Source: an uncultured Pirellula sp.
GTDB taxonomy: Bacteria; Planctomycetota; Planctomycetia; Pirellulales; Pirellulaceae
NCBI GenBank assembly: GCA_903858115.1
Contig: CAIOHR010000231.1
Location: 1 to 64,000 of the forward strand
Reading direction: 5' to 3'
Length of the DNA: 64,000 nucleotides
The notes under the pieces were generated by a model that made no database searches, had not been told where the DNA came from, and saw only the letters and a program-made list of their open reading frames with translations. The first letter of the stretch is position 1. Every line of letters begins with the position of its first letter. Position numbers and translations under genes: made by a program. This document shows, in pieces, positions 44,066 to 54,726 of the stretch.

Positions 44066-44844
44066 CTGGATCGAATGGGGTTCCATTCTGAGGACAGTCG
44101 AATGCGTTCGACGCATGGCGATTGAGCATGCACTTCGATTCATTAGGCAAGAAACCCGATGATCGGACAGAATGGTGGACTTTGCTAAATAAGCTTTATG
44201 ATTCTGGACTGATTTGTCCGGACGAATCAAGACCGCATTTATACGTCGTACCTGAAACCTCCGGACAATAGACCTAGTCGAAGGGGAAACGCCTCAAGAT
44301 CGACGGAGCCTGTATGAACGTTCAATTATTCGTCGTTCGAACGGGAAAGGTACCACGGTGCCAGGCACGAATGATCGGTACGAATGATCCAAGCTAACGG
44401 TAACGGTGTCAGTCGATTTCCGATTCATGAAGTGATGGATATGGATGTGTTGATCTTAAATTTCTCAATCTATACTGCTCATTAGCCATTCATCGTGCTA
44501 TGCGCTCGTGGCGTCACCAGGTCAGCGAGAGTTGGCATCAGGATTTCATTGAGTGGATAGGACGAATTTTGCAGAATGGAGATAGCAAAATGGTGTTGGA
44601 AGCATGACTGGACGCAATTAGGAAGCAAAAGCGATATCCGTTCGGGGCAAGCCCGATCCGTACATGACGCGTCGAATTTGACCGATTCATCAATCTTCAT
44701 CCTGCGACTGCTGTCGTATCGCCAATCCGCAGTTTCTTTTCTCAACGGGATGTTCGAATAGCTGAAAAGAACGGAACTCGTAGACTATTGTAGTTTTCAA
44801 TTCATTAATTGTCTAATATGTAAAGGACTCGTGACCCCGACACT
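44066..44844. other. Mostly gene-free interval after the toxin locus
   Basis: Apart from the 47-codon frame at 44128-44271 nothing protein-like is seen. It includes GGTACCACGGTGCCAGGCAC (44350-44369), a dispersed-looking palindromic motif, and TTCGGGGCAAGCCCGATCCG (44641-44660), which resembles the core of the 12861 palindrome. Decayed toxin or immunity cassettes would be expected in such a place, but I cannot show them. Confidence 0.45.
44128..44271 (+). CDS. Possible short ORF in the toxin/immunity tail
   Basis: 47 codons, MHFDSLGKKPDDRTEWWTLL... ending HLYVVPETSGQ. Composition looks like a folded protein fragment, and it lies where orphan immunity genes usually gather. No ribosome-binding site is clear. 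It may be a remnant of a larger gene. Confidence 0.3.
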   Translation: MHFDSLGKKPDDRTEWWTLLNKLYDSGLICPDESRPHLYVVPETSGQ

Positions 44845-44877
44845 ATGTGTCGAACCTGCCGCAGGAAGAGAATTGTT

Positions 44878-45810
44878 ATGCTCCGTTGTGGATTGTTCCT
44901 CTTGGCTATCGTTGTGCTTTCGACAGCAGTGACCGCTGAAAACGATGTTCTGAAGAAATCGCTGGTTCAGCAGTTGAATCAGTTTGCGGAAAAAGATGTA
45001 TCGTTTCGAGGTGGTATCGAGTCCGAGGAGACCCCAAGTAACGAAGGTGGGATACTCGGCGGGATCCAAGCAGGACTCGTGAAGCAAGCTACATCCTCCG
45101 TCTTGAACCAAGGGCAAGAGTACTTCGGTGAGTTCGAAATTCATATCACGCCCAACAAGGATATTGCGTTCGTTTCGGAGCAAGGTGAAACGTCGTTGGA
45201 GTTCTATTCGACGGAGACCAAGTTTACTTGTACGCAAACTCACGGAGATACGCCCTTTACTCCGAACCTGATGGTGTTTCAATTGGCAAAGCTACTCGAC
45301 TGGAAAGCCCTGGCGAAGGGTGTCGAAGAATCGACTAAAGTTCGCGACTCTTCGAAAGGGGAATCGACCGACCTGAGAGTGGTGATGGATCGAGATGATC
45401 TTTCTCCGCCAGGATTGCAGAGCATGGTAGGAAACGCGATGCTCGGAATCGGGGGCAGGCAACGAATCAACGTGAGCGTGAATCCACTCGCACCCAGTGT
45501 GGTTGATTTCACGGCCATCTTCACGATGAACTCGAAACAAGAGTTGGTAGGGATCACCTACGAATTGCAAATGGATGACCCTATGAAGGAGATGATGAAT
45601 CGCGGGAACAAACAACAGCCTTTCGTCCCACGAGCACTTAGACGCGGAAAGCAAGACAAAGAAAACGATGAGGATATCGTGCTAGGCAAGTTGGTGAGAT
45701 ATGAGTTCGATCTCGTCAAGGATTCCTCGGAACGACTGGCCAAGTACGTCGAAGACGCAAAGTCCAGAGTTGAAGCGAAGAGTAAGAAAAAGTCGAAGAA
45801 GGAAGAGTAG
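44878..45810 (+). CDS. Secreted hypothetical protein with Lys-rich tail
   Basis: 310 residues from the ATG at 44878, which begins a clear signal peptide (MLRCGLFLLAIVVLSTAVTA) preceded by AGGAAGAG; an upstream ATG at 44845 would place 11 charged residues first. The mature part is mixed alpha/beta with no known domain (EYFGEFEIHITPNKDIAFV, LGIGGRQRINVSVNPL). It ends in a strongly basic tail, EAKSKKKSKKEE. The stop is one base from the convergent dctM stop. Confidence 0.65.
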   Translation: MLRCGLFLLAIVVLSTAVTAENDVLKKSLVQQLNQFAEKDVSFRGGIESEETPSNEGGILGGIQAGLVKQATSSVLNQGQEYFGEFEIHITPNKDIAFVSEQGETSLEFYSTETKFTCTQTHGDTPFTPNLMVFQLAKLLDWKALAKGVEESTKVRDSSKGESTDLRVVMDRDDLSPPGLQSMVGNAMLGIGGRQRINVSVNPLAPSVVDFTAIFTMNSKQELVGITYELQMDDPMKEMMNRGNKQQPFVPRALRRGKQDKENDEDIVLGKLVRYEFDLVKDSSERLAKYVEDAKSRVEAKSKKKSKKEE

Positions 45811-45811
45811 T

Positions 45812-47191
45812 CTACACGAGATCGAGCAATTGCGGCAGCCACATGGTGATGGCTGGCCAATACGTAGTTATCAACAATGCGACAAGCATGGCCAGGAAAA
45901 ACGGAATCATGCTTCTGGTGACGTCTGCGATGGAAGTTTTGCCAACGCTGCATCCAACAAACAAACACGTACCTACCGGCGGCGTACATAATCCAATGCA
46001 TAAATTGGCAACCATCATGACGCCGAATTGAACGGGATGCATACCCAGTTTTTCTACCACCGGTAGAAATATCGGCGTGAAGATCAATACCGCCGGAGTC
46101 ATGTCCATGAACGTCCCAACAAATAGCAATGCGATATTGATCAGCAACAATATGACGATCGGATTGTCGGAGATCCCAAGCATCAAGCTGGCCAACGTCT
46201 GCGGAATCTGTTGTGATGCTAGTGCCCAACTCATCGCTTGGCTCGTACTAATCAACAAGAATACAACCGACGTCATCACTCCTGTTCGCAAACAGATCGA
46301 TGGCAGACTGCTAAGCTTGACTTCGCGATAGAAAAGGACCGACATCACAAAGGCATAGAGAACTGCGATCGCCGATGCCTCCGTCGCAGAAAAGAGGCCA
46401 CCAAGGATTCCCGCAAGCACGATCACAATTAGTAGCATGCTCGGTAGTGCCCCCAAGACAATTTGTAGTGGTGATGCACTGTTCGCTTGCGCGGTACTCT
46501 TGTTTTGGTTCGCAGTTTCGACTGTAGAAGATGGTGCACTGGTTCCCGCCGAAGGCGAATGTTCGGTTGAGTCAGAAACTCCAGGCCTTAAAGCACCTCG
46601 AATAGTCAGCCAGCATGCAACCATGATCAACACTCCAACGAGAACCCCCGGCAAGACTCCGGCCATAAACATGGCAGCCACCGAGACGTTACCCGACACG
46701 ACTGCGTAGACGATCATCACATTACTCGGCGGAATCAGCAGACCCGTCGTTGCAGCGGTGGTTGTCACGGCTACGCTGTAGTCTCGATCGAATCCGCGGC
46801 GTTGCATGGCTGGAATCATGATCCCTCCAATGCTAGAGACGGCAGCCGTTGCGGAACCTGAAATCGCTCCGAACATCATGCATGTGAGCGTGCTCACATA
46901 GGCCAAGCCCCCTTCAAATCTTCCTACCATCAAGGTGGCAAAATCGATCAAGCGTCTCGACATCCCCCCTTCCCCCATCAAAATTCCAGCCGCGATAAAG
47001 AATGGAATCGCCAGCAGTGTAAAGCTGGAATTGGCGCTGCTCATCCGTTGTGCCATCACCAATGTCGTATCGACTCCCGACATGCTCATCATCAGCATCA
47101 AAGTGCACAAACCGATCGCGATCGCCACTGGAACATTCAGCAGCAATAACGCCAGAAAACTGGCTGCGAGTATGAGTATTTGAACTTCCAT
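45812..47191 (-). CDS. dctM: TRAP transporter large permease (DctM)
   Basis: 459-residue inner-membrane permease of a tripartite ATP-independent transporter, driving uptake by sodium or proton gradient. Hydrophobic throughout, about 12-13 segments. DctM features: FIAAGILMGEGGMSRRLIDF, GAISGSATAAVSSIGGIMIPAM, LIPPSNVMIVYAVVSGNVSVAAMFMAG and the late MVANLCIGLCTPPVGTCLFV. A central loop carries a Ser/Thr/Pro-rich insert of about 45 residues (SDSTEHSPSAGTSAPSS...), longer than usual. Last gene of dctP-dctQ-dctM. Confidence 0.92.
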   Translation of the reverse strand: MEVQILILAASFLALLLLNVPVAIAIGLCTLMLMMSMSGVDTTLVMAQRMSSANSSFTLLAIPFFIAAGILMGEGGMSRRLIDFATLMVGRFEGGLAYVSTLTCMMFGAISGSATAAVSSIGGIMIPAMQRRGFDRDYSVAVTTTAATTGLLIPPSNVMIVYAVVSGNVSVAAMFMAGVLPGVLVGVLIMVACWLTIRGALRPGVSDSTEHSPSAGTSAPSSTVETANQNKSTAQANSASPLQIVLGALPSMLLIVIVLAGILGGLFSATEASAIAVLYAFVMSVLFYREVKLSSLPSICLRTGVMTSVVFLLISTSQAMSWALASQQIPQTLASLMLGISDNPIVILLLINIALLFVGTFMDMTPAVLIFTPIFLPVVEKLGMHPVQFGVMMVANLCIGLCTPPVGTCLFVGCSVGKTSIADVTRSMIPFFLAMLVALLITTYWPAITMWLPQLLDLV

Positions 47192-47240
47192 CTTGCGGAT
47201 GACCTTACGATTGTTGCGTTACGCTGTTCGAGTGCTGCTT

Positions 47241-47723
47241 TTAAGTCTTAGTTCGACCTGCGATCCATTCGGCCATTTCCTCTACCGCGAAAAGTACGAT
47301 AGCGGCACCGCTAAACGGCACTGCCATATACGCGTATCCAACTCGAATGCCTAACGCCGCAGTGATTTGGCCAGTGGCCAGTGTCTTGAAGACCAAGTTA
47401 CTTCCTCCCCAGAGCAATACACAAGCTGCGAAGAGGATTATCAAAAACTGAACGACGATTGCATTGAGTCGCTTGGCGTCCGAGTCTAGTTTCTGGAATA
47501 CATAGTCAACGCCTAAATGTTGTCGATTCTTGAAGCCGATAGCTGCTCCTAGCAATGCGGTCCAAGTGAGGAGTATAATGGCAAGTTCTTCCGTCCAGCG
47601 ACTGGGGACGGCAACGATGAACCGACTCAATACGCCCCATAACACGACCAAGATGGAACCGGCTACGCATCCGATCACGATCCATTCTAGTAACTTGTTG
47701 AGCCAATAATTGAAGGTCTTCAT
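47241..47723 (-). CDS. dctQ: TRAP transporter small permease (DctQ)
   Basis: 160 residues with four membrane segments and the DctQ features WTEELAIILLTWTALLGAAIGFKNRQHLGVDY and GYAYMAVPFSGAAIVLFAVEEM. The small subunit pairs with DctM in the membrane. Its start is two bases past the dctP stop and 49 bp separate it from dctM, so the three genes form one operon. Confidence 0.9.
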   Translation of the reverse strand: MKTFNYWLNKLLEWIVIGCVAGSILVVLWGVLSRFIVAVPSRWTEELAIILLTWTALLGAAIGFKNRQHLGVDYVFQKLDSDAKRLNAIVVQFLIILFAACVLLWGGSNLVFKTLATGQITAALGIRVGYAYMAVPFSGAAIVLFAVEEMAEWIAGRTKT

Positions 47724-47725
47724 TT

Positions 47726-48739
47726 CTATTTCAGCTCCGACAGTTGTTTCATCAAATCACCAACACGCGTACCAGTCAAGCTATCGTGCATACTCTTCAC
47801 CTGCTCGGCAAATAGAGCTTGATCTGGGCGATGAATATGTACACCTTCTTGCTGGATCAGCTCCAACAATCGAGCGGTTTCTTGTTGCCACAACTTACGT
47901 TGGTACTCGCTGGATTCGTCGGCCGATTGCTGTAGCCAAAGTTGGACTTGCGGAGATAGCTCGCTCCAAACTTTGGTGCTAACAAGCAGTAGATCGGGTA
48001 CACGCGTATGTTCATCCAAGCTGTAGTGCTTACAAACTTCATAATGACGATTGGTATAGAAGCTCGGAGCGTTGTTCTCGGCTCCATCAACCATACTCGA
48101 TTGCAGCGCTGTATACAGCTCTCCGAAGGGAACAGGTGTAGGGCTGCCTCCCAAAGCCTGCACCATGTCCATCGCCGTCTTGCTCTGCTGAACACGGATC
48201 TTCAAGCCACCGAGATCGGACGGCTTCAAAATAGGTCGATTGACCGTGTAAAAGCTGCGTGCTCCAGCATCGTAATAGCACAATCCTCGTATCCCCTTGG
48301 TTTCCCCCGCCGCTAGCAGTTGCTTTCCCAAGTCGCTATGAATGAGTTTCCAGTAATGCTCTTCGTTGCGAAAGATATAAGGTACACCAAACAATGCGAT
48401 CTCAGGGACGAAGCCTTCTAGCGGCGCAGCGGATGTCTTCGTAATTGCCAGAGCACCTTGTTGTAAAAGTTCAATACACTCGGTCTCCGAACCGAGCTGG
48501 CTATTGGGGAAGATCTGAATCTCAACGGCGCCACCTGACTTTTCTCGCAACCTCTGTGCCATAAACTCCATCGCGAGATGCACCGGATGCTTTGGGTCGA
48601 GTGTATGCGCAAGCTTGAGCACTTGGACTGAGTTGTTGCGAGTCGTCGAGCTCCTAAGCATCCAGGAAAATCCCGCCGATGCAGTAACGACACCGACCAA
48701 CAAGCCGACAAAAAAGAACGAGAGAGTTTTTGTATTCAT
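47726..48739 (-). CDS. dctP: TRAP transporter substrate-binding protein (DctP)
   Basis: 337-residue periplasmic binding protein with an uncleaved-looking or lipid-free leader (LSFFFVGLLVGVVTASAGFSWML). Family motifs: VLKLAHTLDPKHPVHLAMEFMAQRL, VEIQIFPNSQLGSETECIELLQQGAL, and the substrate-carboxylate arginine region KIRVQQSKTAMDMVQALGGSPTPVPFGELYTALQSSMVDGAENN. Acidic sugars or C4-dicarboxylates are usual ligands. It is divergent from a Gfo/Idh/MocA oxidoreductase, which points to a sugar acid or sugar derivative, as inference. Confidence 0.92.
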   Translation of the reverse strand: MNTKTLSFFFVGLLVGVVTASAGFSWMLRSSTTRNNSVQVLKLAHTLDPKHPVHLAMEFMAQRLREKSGGAVEIQIFPNSQLGSETECIELLQQGALAITKTSAAPLEGFVPEIALFGVPYIFRNEEHYWKLIHSDLGKQLLAAGETKGIRGLCYYDAGARSFYTVNRPILKPSDLGGLKIRVQQSKTAMDMVQALGGSPTPVPFGELYTALQSSMVDGAENNAPSFYTNRHYEVCKHYSLDEHTRVPDLLLVSTKVWSELSPQVQLWLQQSADESSEYQRKLWQQETARLLELIQQEGVHIHRPDQALFAEQVKSMHDSLTGTRVGDLMKQLSELK

Positions 48740-48913
48740 CGATGGAGAAGACCTTTACGAGCGCAGCCTGAAAAGCTTCTGAATATCGTAGCAAAATCAA
48801 CAAACTTATTGGCTGCAACAGGGCATTCGAAGGAATCTTTTCTGAATCATTTAGTATACTTCTCCCGTAGTAAGCTCTAAGAAAAAAGGGAGTCGGCGCA
48901 AGAGGAACGCTCT

Positions 48914-50152
48914 GTGAGCATGATCAATGTTTTGATGATTGGCACCGGTGAGTATACCACCGGATTTGTTTCTGGCTCGATGGCTGCCTCCGACAAGCGA
49001 GCGGGTGTTGTCGGCACAACCCTATTCGATCTTCGCCGACGCGGACTGGTCGACAAATTATGGATGGCCGGGACCAACGGAACGAAATTTCCCGAGATAC
49101 GAAATCATCTGAAGCGGGGTATCGCCGATGTCTATCGCGAGATGGACGTCTCCTTTGAGAGCTTTCCCGCCGATGAGGTCGCTAGACAACCCGATGCGTA
49201 CCTTCGTGCCCTGGATCAGCTTAGCACCGGTGACGCTGTCGTCGTCTTCACTCCTGACGATACGCATCACGAAATCGTGATGGCTGCCATCGAGCGGAGT
49301 TGTCATGTGCTCGTAGCAAAGCCGATCGTCAAGCGCGTGGAAGAGCATCGAGCCATCATTCGCGTTGCCGAATCGAAACGAGTGTTAGTCGCGATGGAGG
49401 TTCACAAGCGATTTGACCCGATCTATATCGATGCCCGAGATCGTATTCGCCAACTGGGTGACTTTAGTTTCTTTCAATCCTACATGAGCCAACCCAAGTC
49501 GCAGTTGCAAACGTTCAAGAGTTGGGCAGGCAAATCCAGCGATATCAGTTATTACTTGAACTCGCACCACATCGACTTCAACGTCTGGGCTTGTTCGCAC
49601 ATCGCTCGGCCAGTGTCTGTGCGTGCGTCCGCAGCGACCGGACTGGCTCAATCCCAAGGGATCCCGGCTGAAGATACCATTACCTTGATGGTCGATTGGG
49701 AAAACGTAGCGACCAAGAACCGAGCCACTGCCATCTACACGTCATCGTGGATCGCCCCCAAAGCGGATGTTCATTCGCAACAGCGTTTCTTCTATATGGG
49801 GCATTTGGGCGAAGTGAACATCGACCAGGCGCATCGCGGCTATACATTGGCCTCGGATGCCGCCGGATATAGTTCGCTCAATCCGCTCTTCATGAAGTAC
49901 ACGCCGGATGCCGACGGGTTCTTTTCCGGACAAATGGGCTATGGATATCGAAGCATCGAGCTGTTTATCCGAGCTGCCGACGAGATTCGGCAAGGTAGAT
50001 CGCAACCCGAAGAGTTTCGAGGTAAATTGGCAACGGCGCAAGAAACACTGTTAGTCACCGCCATCTTAGAAGCGGGCCGTAAAAGTTTGGATACCGACGG
50101 CCGTGAAGTTAAGATCCGATATGGAAATGACCCTTACGACATTTCTCTCTAG
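48914..50152 (+). CDS. Gfo/Idh/MocA-family NAD(P)-dependent oxidoreductase
   Basis: A 412-residue dehydrogenase with N-terminal Rossmann domain: INVLMIGTGEYTTGFV (GxGxxxxG) and DAVVVFTPDDTHHEIV, then the characteristic HVLVAKPIVKRVEEH (the EKP-like 'AKP' step, Lys near 137) and the C-terminal beta sheet domain with SHHIDFNVW. Family members oxidise sugars, inositols or their derivatives. The start is a GTG at 48914 with AAGAGG eight bases upstream; the ATG two codons later is possible. Divergence from the TRAP operon suggests it metabolises the imported compound. Confidence 0.85.
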   Translation: MSMINVLMIGTGEYTTGFVSGSMAASDKRAGVVGTTLFDLRRRGLVDKLWMAGTNGTKFPEIRNHLKRGIADVYREMDVSFESFPADEVARQPDAYLRALDQLSTGDAVVVFTPDDTHHEIVMAAIERSCHVLVAKPIVKRVEEHRAIIRVAESKRVLVAMEVHKRFDPIYIDARDRIRQLGDFSFFQSYMSQPKSQLQTFKSWAGKSSDISYYLNSHHIDFNVWACSHIARPVSVRASAATGLAQSQGIPAEDTITLMVDWENVATKNRATAIYTSSWIAPKADVHSQQRFFYMGHLGEVNIDQAHRGYTLASDAAGYSSLNPLFMKYTPDADGFFSGQMGYGYRSIELFIRAADEIRQGRSQPEEFRGKLATAQETLLVTAILEAGRKSLDTDGREVKIRYGNDPYDISL

Positions 50153-50192
50153 GCCATACCGGAACATTCGCTCGAGCGGCGCAAGCACTTTT

Positions 50193-53100
50193 CTAAGCGT
50201 CGTAACCAAGGTTCGGTGCAAGCCAACGTTCGGCAGTCGATACTGGCCAACCCTTGCGCTTCGCATAATTTTCTACTTGATCTCGCGTGATCTGATCGAC
50301 GGCGAAATAGCGAGACTCCGGATGGGAGAAATAGAGCCCACTTACCGATGACGCAGGCCACATCGCATAGCTTTCGGTCAACGTGATACCTGCACGCGAT
50401 TCCACTTCTAGCAGATCCCAAAGAACTTTTTTCTCCGTATGATCAGGGCAAGAAGGATAGCCTGCGGCGGGTCGAATCCCTTGATACTTTTCTTCGATCA
50501 AGTCATCCTTTGTCAAGTGTTCCGCGATTCCCCATTCGCGTCGCACTCGCTCGTGCAACATCTCAGCGAAGGCTTCCGCTAAGCGGTCCGCACACGCTTG
50601 TACCAAGATTGCTTTGCCATCTTCCATTTCTTCCCGAAGCTTCTTTGCCAAGTCATCTACTCCGTGACCTGCCGTCACTGCAAAGGCACCGATGTAATCA
50701 GGTTTTCCGGTCGGATCGACATAGTCAGCCAAGCTTCGGAAAGCCTTTTGGTCTACTCGTTCCCATTGTTGCCTCAGCATCTCGAATCGAGCTCGCTCTT
50801 CGGTGCGTGTTTCATCTGTGTAAAGAACGAGCGTATCGCCCAGGCTCATGGCTGGAAAGAATCCATAGGATCCCTTGAGGCTGATCGTCGTATCTTTTTC
50901 GAACTGATCCAAAACTTTCTGAGCATCGTCGAACAGTTCTTTAGCAATCTCGCCAACGACCTCATCTTTAAAAATCTTGGGATACTTGCCTTTGAGCTCC
51001 CATGTCATAAAAAATGGAGACCAGTCGATGTACGGACGCAATTCCGCAACGGTGGTGGTGAAGTCGCGAACGCCGATGAAAGCGGGCTTAGGCGCCGTGT
51101 AAGAATCCCAATCCAAGTTTAATTTGCGCTGTTGGGCTTCTGCGAAATCAACCAGTTTGCGATCGCGCCGCATCGCAAAACTTGCTCGTTCTTCTTCTTG
51201 TTTCTGTTGCACTTCTTTGCGGAATGCCTCGCGACTCTCTGGGTTCACCAGTTTTTCAACGACCGGCACACTTCGCGAAGCATCGAGAACGTGCACGACT
51301 TCATGACTGTAGTGCTGCGAAATCTTGACAGCAGTATGTTTCGCACTTGTAGTTGCGCCACCGATCAGGAGAGGCACGTTGAAGCCCTCTCGTTCCATTT
51401 CCTTGGCGACATGCACCATCTCGTCCAGCGAAGGAGTGATGAGGCCGGACAAACCAATCACTTGGGCTCCATGCTTCTTCGCTTCGGTGAGAATCTTTTC
51501 GCAAGGAACCAAAACACCGAGGTCGATGACCTCGAAATCGTTGCAAGCTAGTACGGTACCGACGATGTTCTTGCCGATATCATGAACATCCCCTTTGACG
51601 GTCGCGAGTAGCACTTTTCCGCGGCTGGTATGTCCACCGGTCGCGCCGGCGGCCTTCTTTTCTGCTTCCATGTATGGAGTCAGATAGGCCACACTCTTTT
51701 TCATCACGGCCGCTGACTTGACGACTTGCGGTAGGAACATTTTCCCTTGGCCGAACAAATCTCCGATCAGATTCATCGCGTCCATGAGCGGACCTTCGAT
51801 CACCTTCAGTGGCCGCCCGTATTCAACTCTCGCTTGTTCGGTATCGACGTCGATAAACTCCGAGATCCCTTTCATCAACGCATGCTTGAGTCGTTCTGCG
51901 ACTGGCAACTCACGCCATGCATCCACTTTGACGGGACCTTTGTCTTTTGCCTTAACCGTCTCGGAGAACTCGATAAGTCGCTCTGTCGCTTCAGGACGTC
52001 GATTGAGCAGAACGTCCTCCACGCGTTCTCGAAGTTCTGGTTCGATCTCGTCATAGACCTCCAGCATTTCGGGGTTCACGATCCCCATGTCGAGACCGGC
52101 ATTGATGGCGTGATACAAAAAGACCGCATTCATCGATTCGCGTACGGTGTTGTTCCCGCGGAAGGAGAACGACACATTGCTAACGCCGCCACTCGTGCGA
52201 GCTCCTGGGCATTCCTTTTTGATCGTTCGTACGGCTTCGATAAAATCCACAGCGTAGTTCGCGTGCTCCGGTAAGCCTGTACCAACGGTCAGGATATTCG
52301 GATCGAAAATAATATCTTCTGCTGGGAATCCATTCTCGGTTAGCAGTTTGTAAGCGCGTTTGCAAATACGAACTTTGTTTTCATAATCGGCCGCCTGGCC
52401 TTGTTCATCAAACGCCATAACGACGACAGCGGCACCATGTTGGTGAATGAACTTTGCTTTGTTGAGGAACTCCGCTTCCCCTTCCTTGAGGCTGATCGAA
52501 TTCACGATGGGCTTGCCCGGCGAATGTCGGATGCCGACTTGCAAGATTTCCCACTTCGAGCTGTCCACCATGAGTGGCACTTTCGCAATGTCCGCTTCGT
52601 GTGCGACCAGATTGAGGAAGGTACTCATGGCGGCGGCTCCGTCCAACATTCCTTCGTCCATGTTGACGTCGATCACGTTGGCACCACCCGCCACTTGGGC
52701 TTTGGCAACATTGATGGCATCGTCAAACTTGCCTTCTTTGATTAAGCGAGCGAATTTTTTCGAGCCCGTGACGTTGGTTCGTTCGCCGATCGTTACGAAC
52801 GGGTTCTTCGGTTGCATCACGTAAGGATCATTGCCCGAGTACTGCGTCGGCCGGTTGCCGCGATGGGCGCGACGAGGAGCAATTCCCGCCACCGCTTCTC
52901 CGATGGCCTTGATATGGGGAGGTGTGCTTCCACAACATCCACCAACGATGTTGACCCATCCTTGTTTGGCGAAGTCGCGGACGAAGCTGGCCATCTGGCC
53001 TGGGGTCTGATCAAACTCACCCATTGCGTTGGGCAAACCGGCGTTCGGATAGCAACTGATCGGCGAGTCGGAAACATTCGCAAGTCGCTCGACGTAGGGT

Positions 53101-53873
53101 CGCATTTCTTGACCACCGAGGCCGCAGTTCAAACCAACGCTTAGCATCGGGAAGTGCGAGACCGCGATCCAAAAGGCTTCGAGTTGTTGGCCGGTCATCG
53201 TGACCCCGCCAGGGAACATAGTTGCGGATAGCATCGTGGGCCATCGTCGTCCACGGCGTTCGAATACGTTTTCAATGGCAACCAAGCATGCCTTGAAATT
53301 GAGTGTATCGAAGGCCGTTTCTGGTAGCAGGATGTCAACGCCGCCGTCTAGCAATCCCTCGATGTTCACTTCATAGCTGGCCACCATCTCTTCGAAAGTT
53401 GCAGCTCGTATTGCAAAATTTCCTCGCGCGTTCATGGAGAGGGTGATGGCGGTCGGGCCGATGCTGCCAGCGACGAAACGGGGTTTGGATGGATCGCGTT
53501 TGAGGTGTTGCTCGACAGCCGAACGGGCGACTTCTGCCCCCGTTTTGGAGATCTCGTAGGCAAAATCGGAAAGTTTGTTTTCTGCCAATCCGATCAAGCT
53601 CGCGTTGAAAGTATTGGTTTCAATAATGTCGGAGCCAGCGTTCAAATACTCGGCATGAATACTTCGAATGACATCAGGCTGGGTAAGCACCAGCAAGTCC
53701 GTGGCTTTGGACAAATCAGCCGGGTGATCTTTGAATCGTTCGCCGCGAATAGCCGACTCCGGAAGCTTCTTTTGGAAGATTAACGCCCCCATGGAGCCGT
53801 CCAAGAGAAGAATTCTCTCCTCCATGAGTTCCTTGAGGAGAGCTTCGGTGTCGGACTGAGCACGCGTCAACAT
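50193..53873 (-). CDS. metH: Cobalamin-dependent methionine synthase
   Basis: 1226 residues with all four modules. Homocysteine domain (about 15-330): [15 protein letters not shown], zinc Cys in GLNCGLGG and [11 protein letters not shown]. Pterin domain (about 345-620): [29 protein letters not shown] sequence. Cobalamin part (about 650-890): cap, then the axial His in [14 protein letters not shown] near 760 and [14 protein letters not shown]. Activation domain (about 920-1226) with [16 protein letters not shown], which binds SAM for reactivation. It methylates homocysteine using methyl-tetrahydrofolate. I looked for a cobalamin riboswitch in the 200 bp upstream and saw none. Full length, single gene. 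Confidence 0.96.
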   Translation of the reverse strand: MLTRAQSDTEALLKELMEERILLLDGSMGALIFQKKLPESAIRGERFKDHPADLSKATDLLVLTQPDVIRSIHAEYLNAGSDIIETNTFNASLIGLAENKLSDFAYEISKTGAEVARSAVEQHLKRDPSKPRFVAGSIGPTAITLSMNARGNFAIRAATFEEMVASYEVNIEGLLDGGVDILLPETAFDTLNFKACLVAIENVFERRGRRWPTMLSATMFPGGVTMTGQQLEAFWIAVSHFPMLSVGLNCGLGGQEMRPYVERLANVSDSPISCYPNAGLPNAMGEFDQTPGQMASFVRDFAKQGWVNIVGGCCGSTPPHIKAIGEAVAGIAPRRAHRGNRPTQYSGNDPYVMQPKNPFVTIGERTNVTGSKKFARLIKEGKFDDAINVAKAQVAGGANVIDVNMDEGMLDGAAAMSTFLNLVAHEADIAKVPLMVDSSKWEILQVGIRHSPGKPIVNSISLKEGEAEFLNKAKFIHQHGAAVVVMAFDEQGQAADYENKVRICKRAYKLLTENGFPAEDIIFDPNILTVGTGLPEHANYAVDFIEAVRTIKKECPGARTSGGVSNVSFSFRGNNTVRESMNAVFLYHAINAGLDMGIVNPEMLEVYDEIEPELRERVEDVLLNRRPEATERLIEFSETVKAKDKGPVKVDAWRELPVAERLKHALMKGISEFIDVDTEQARVEYGRPLKVIEGPLMDAMNLIGDLFGQGKMFLPQVVKSAAVMKKSVAYLTPYMEAEKKAAGATGGHTSRGKVLLATVKGDVHDIGKNIVGTVLACNDFEVIDLGVLVPCEKILTEAKKHGAQVIGLSGLITPSLDEMVHVAKEMEREGFNVPLLIGGATTSAKHTAVKISQHYSHEVVHVLDASRSVPVVEKLVNPESREAFRKEVQQKQEEERASFAMRRDRKLVDFAEAQQRKLNLDWDSYTAPKPAFIGVRDFTTTVAELRPYIDWSPFFMTWELKGKYPKIFKDEVVGEIAKELFDDAQKVLDQFEKDTTISLKGSYGFFPAMSLGDTLVLYTDETRTEERARFEMLRQQWERVDQKAFRSLADYVDPTGKPDYIGAFAVTAGHGVDDLAKKLREEMEDGKAILVQACADRLAEAFAEMLHERVRREWGIAEHLTKDDLIEEKYQGIRPAAGYPSCPDHTEKKVLWDLLEVESRAGITLTESYAMWPASSVSGLYFSHPESRYFAVDQITRDQVENYAKRKGWPVSTAERWLAPNLGYDA

Positions 53874-54077
53874 GTAAATTACCTGAATGATGGACTGATG
53901 AAAGAAGCGACTATTCTACTCCAGTAGCTGATTCCTCAAAGCCACTGGATTGATAGTACCGCCTTTATCTGGGTTTTCTAACTCATCGTAATCTCGACGG
54001 TGAATCGATGTGTTTTTCGAGGCAGTAGTTAAAGATGGTATTACGAGGGGTAGGTTCGCTATTGCGCCTTGTAAGAT

Positions 54078-54530
54078 TTATTCCGGTTTTGAGATCTGCC
54101 GTTGGAGCGATTCGCTGCTGCTGCCGGCTTGGGTGAGAGCGAGGATGTCTCGGTTCCCCAAACACCAGCGAGGGCCGACAATGTCCGTCTTTCCGATCTT
54201 TACACGGAGGGTGTAACTCGAGCGACCGGCTTTAGGGTGGTCCTGAATCTCGCTCCATGGGATGCTAACGGGTTTGCATCCGAACCACTTCATAAACGTC
54301 ACTGGGATGAGATGGAGATGGTCATCATCTATCACGGTATGGACGCATCCGCCCAGGTTGACAAACCCAATCGCAAAGGACTGGAAGTTGCGTCGAACAT
54401 GTGGATCCAATAACGGCTTGCTCGGAAATTTCATCAATTGTCCCCAACTTGCTCGCAGCAATGCTCCGACGATTGTGATGGTGAACGAGAGTTCCAATCC
54501 GACGAGAAGAAAAATCACCCAAACCGGCAT
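54078..54530 (-). CDS. Hypothetical membrane-anchored protein
   Basis: 150 residues: an N-terminal membrane helix (VWVIFLLVGLELSFTITIVGALL), then a small beta-rich soluble domain with VNLGGCVHTVIDDDHLHLIPVTFMKWFGCKPVSIPWSEIQ. The last pattern ('SIPWSEI') recalls PH-like or bPH domains that sit behind a membrane anchor. The start ATG has GGAG seven bases upstream. No clear operon partner. Confidence 0.65.
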   Translation of the reverse strand: MPVWVIFLLVGLELSFTITIVGALLRASWGQLMKFPSKPLLDPHVRRNFQSFAIGFVNLGGCVHTVIDDDHLHLIPVTFMKWFGCKPVSIPWSEIQDHPKAGRSSYTLRVKIGKTDIVGPRWCLGNRDILALTQAGSSSESLQRQISKPE

Positions 54531-54726
54531 TCGTAGCTCCTACTTCTGAGGCACTTTGCGAGACGATTCCTCGCGATCGGCGTGGTTGCGTAAAACTGCT
54601 AAAGTTACTTAGAAACAGGCACGATCCGTTTGAACCGATCGCTCAGGCTAAGCTTGGATGCAGGGGACATCGTGGGTAAGATGGTTTCGAATATACTCTC
54701 ACCTCTTCCATGGAAATACCACTCCT

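Noticed and set aside
45558..46229. 223-codon minus-strand frame overlapping dctM and the Lys-tail protein
   Set aside because: Overlaps two genes with clear motifs and reads as frame-shifted membrane-protein sequence.
53874..54077. Cobalamin or SAM riboswitch ahead of metH
   Set aside because: No B12 box or SAM-riboswitch core is visible in these 204 bp.
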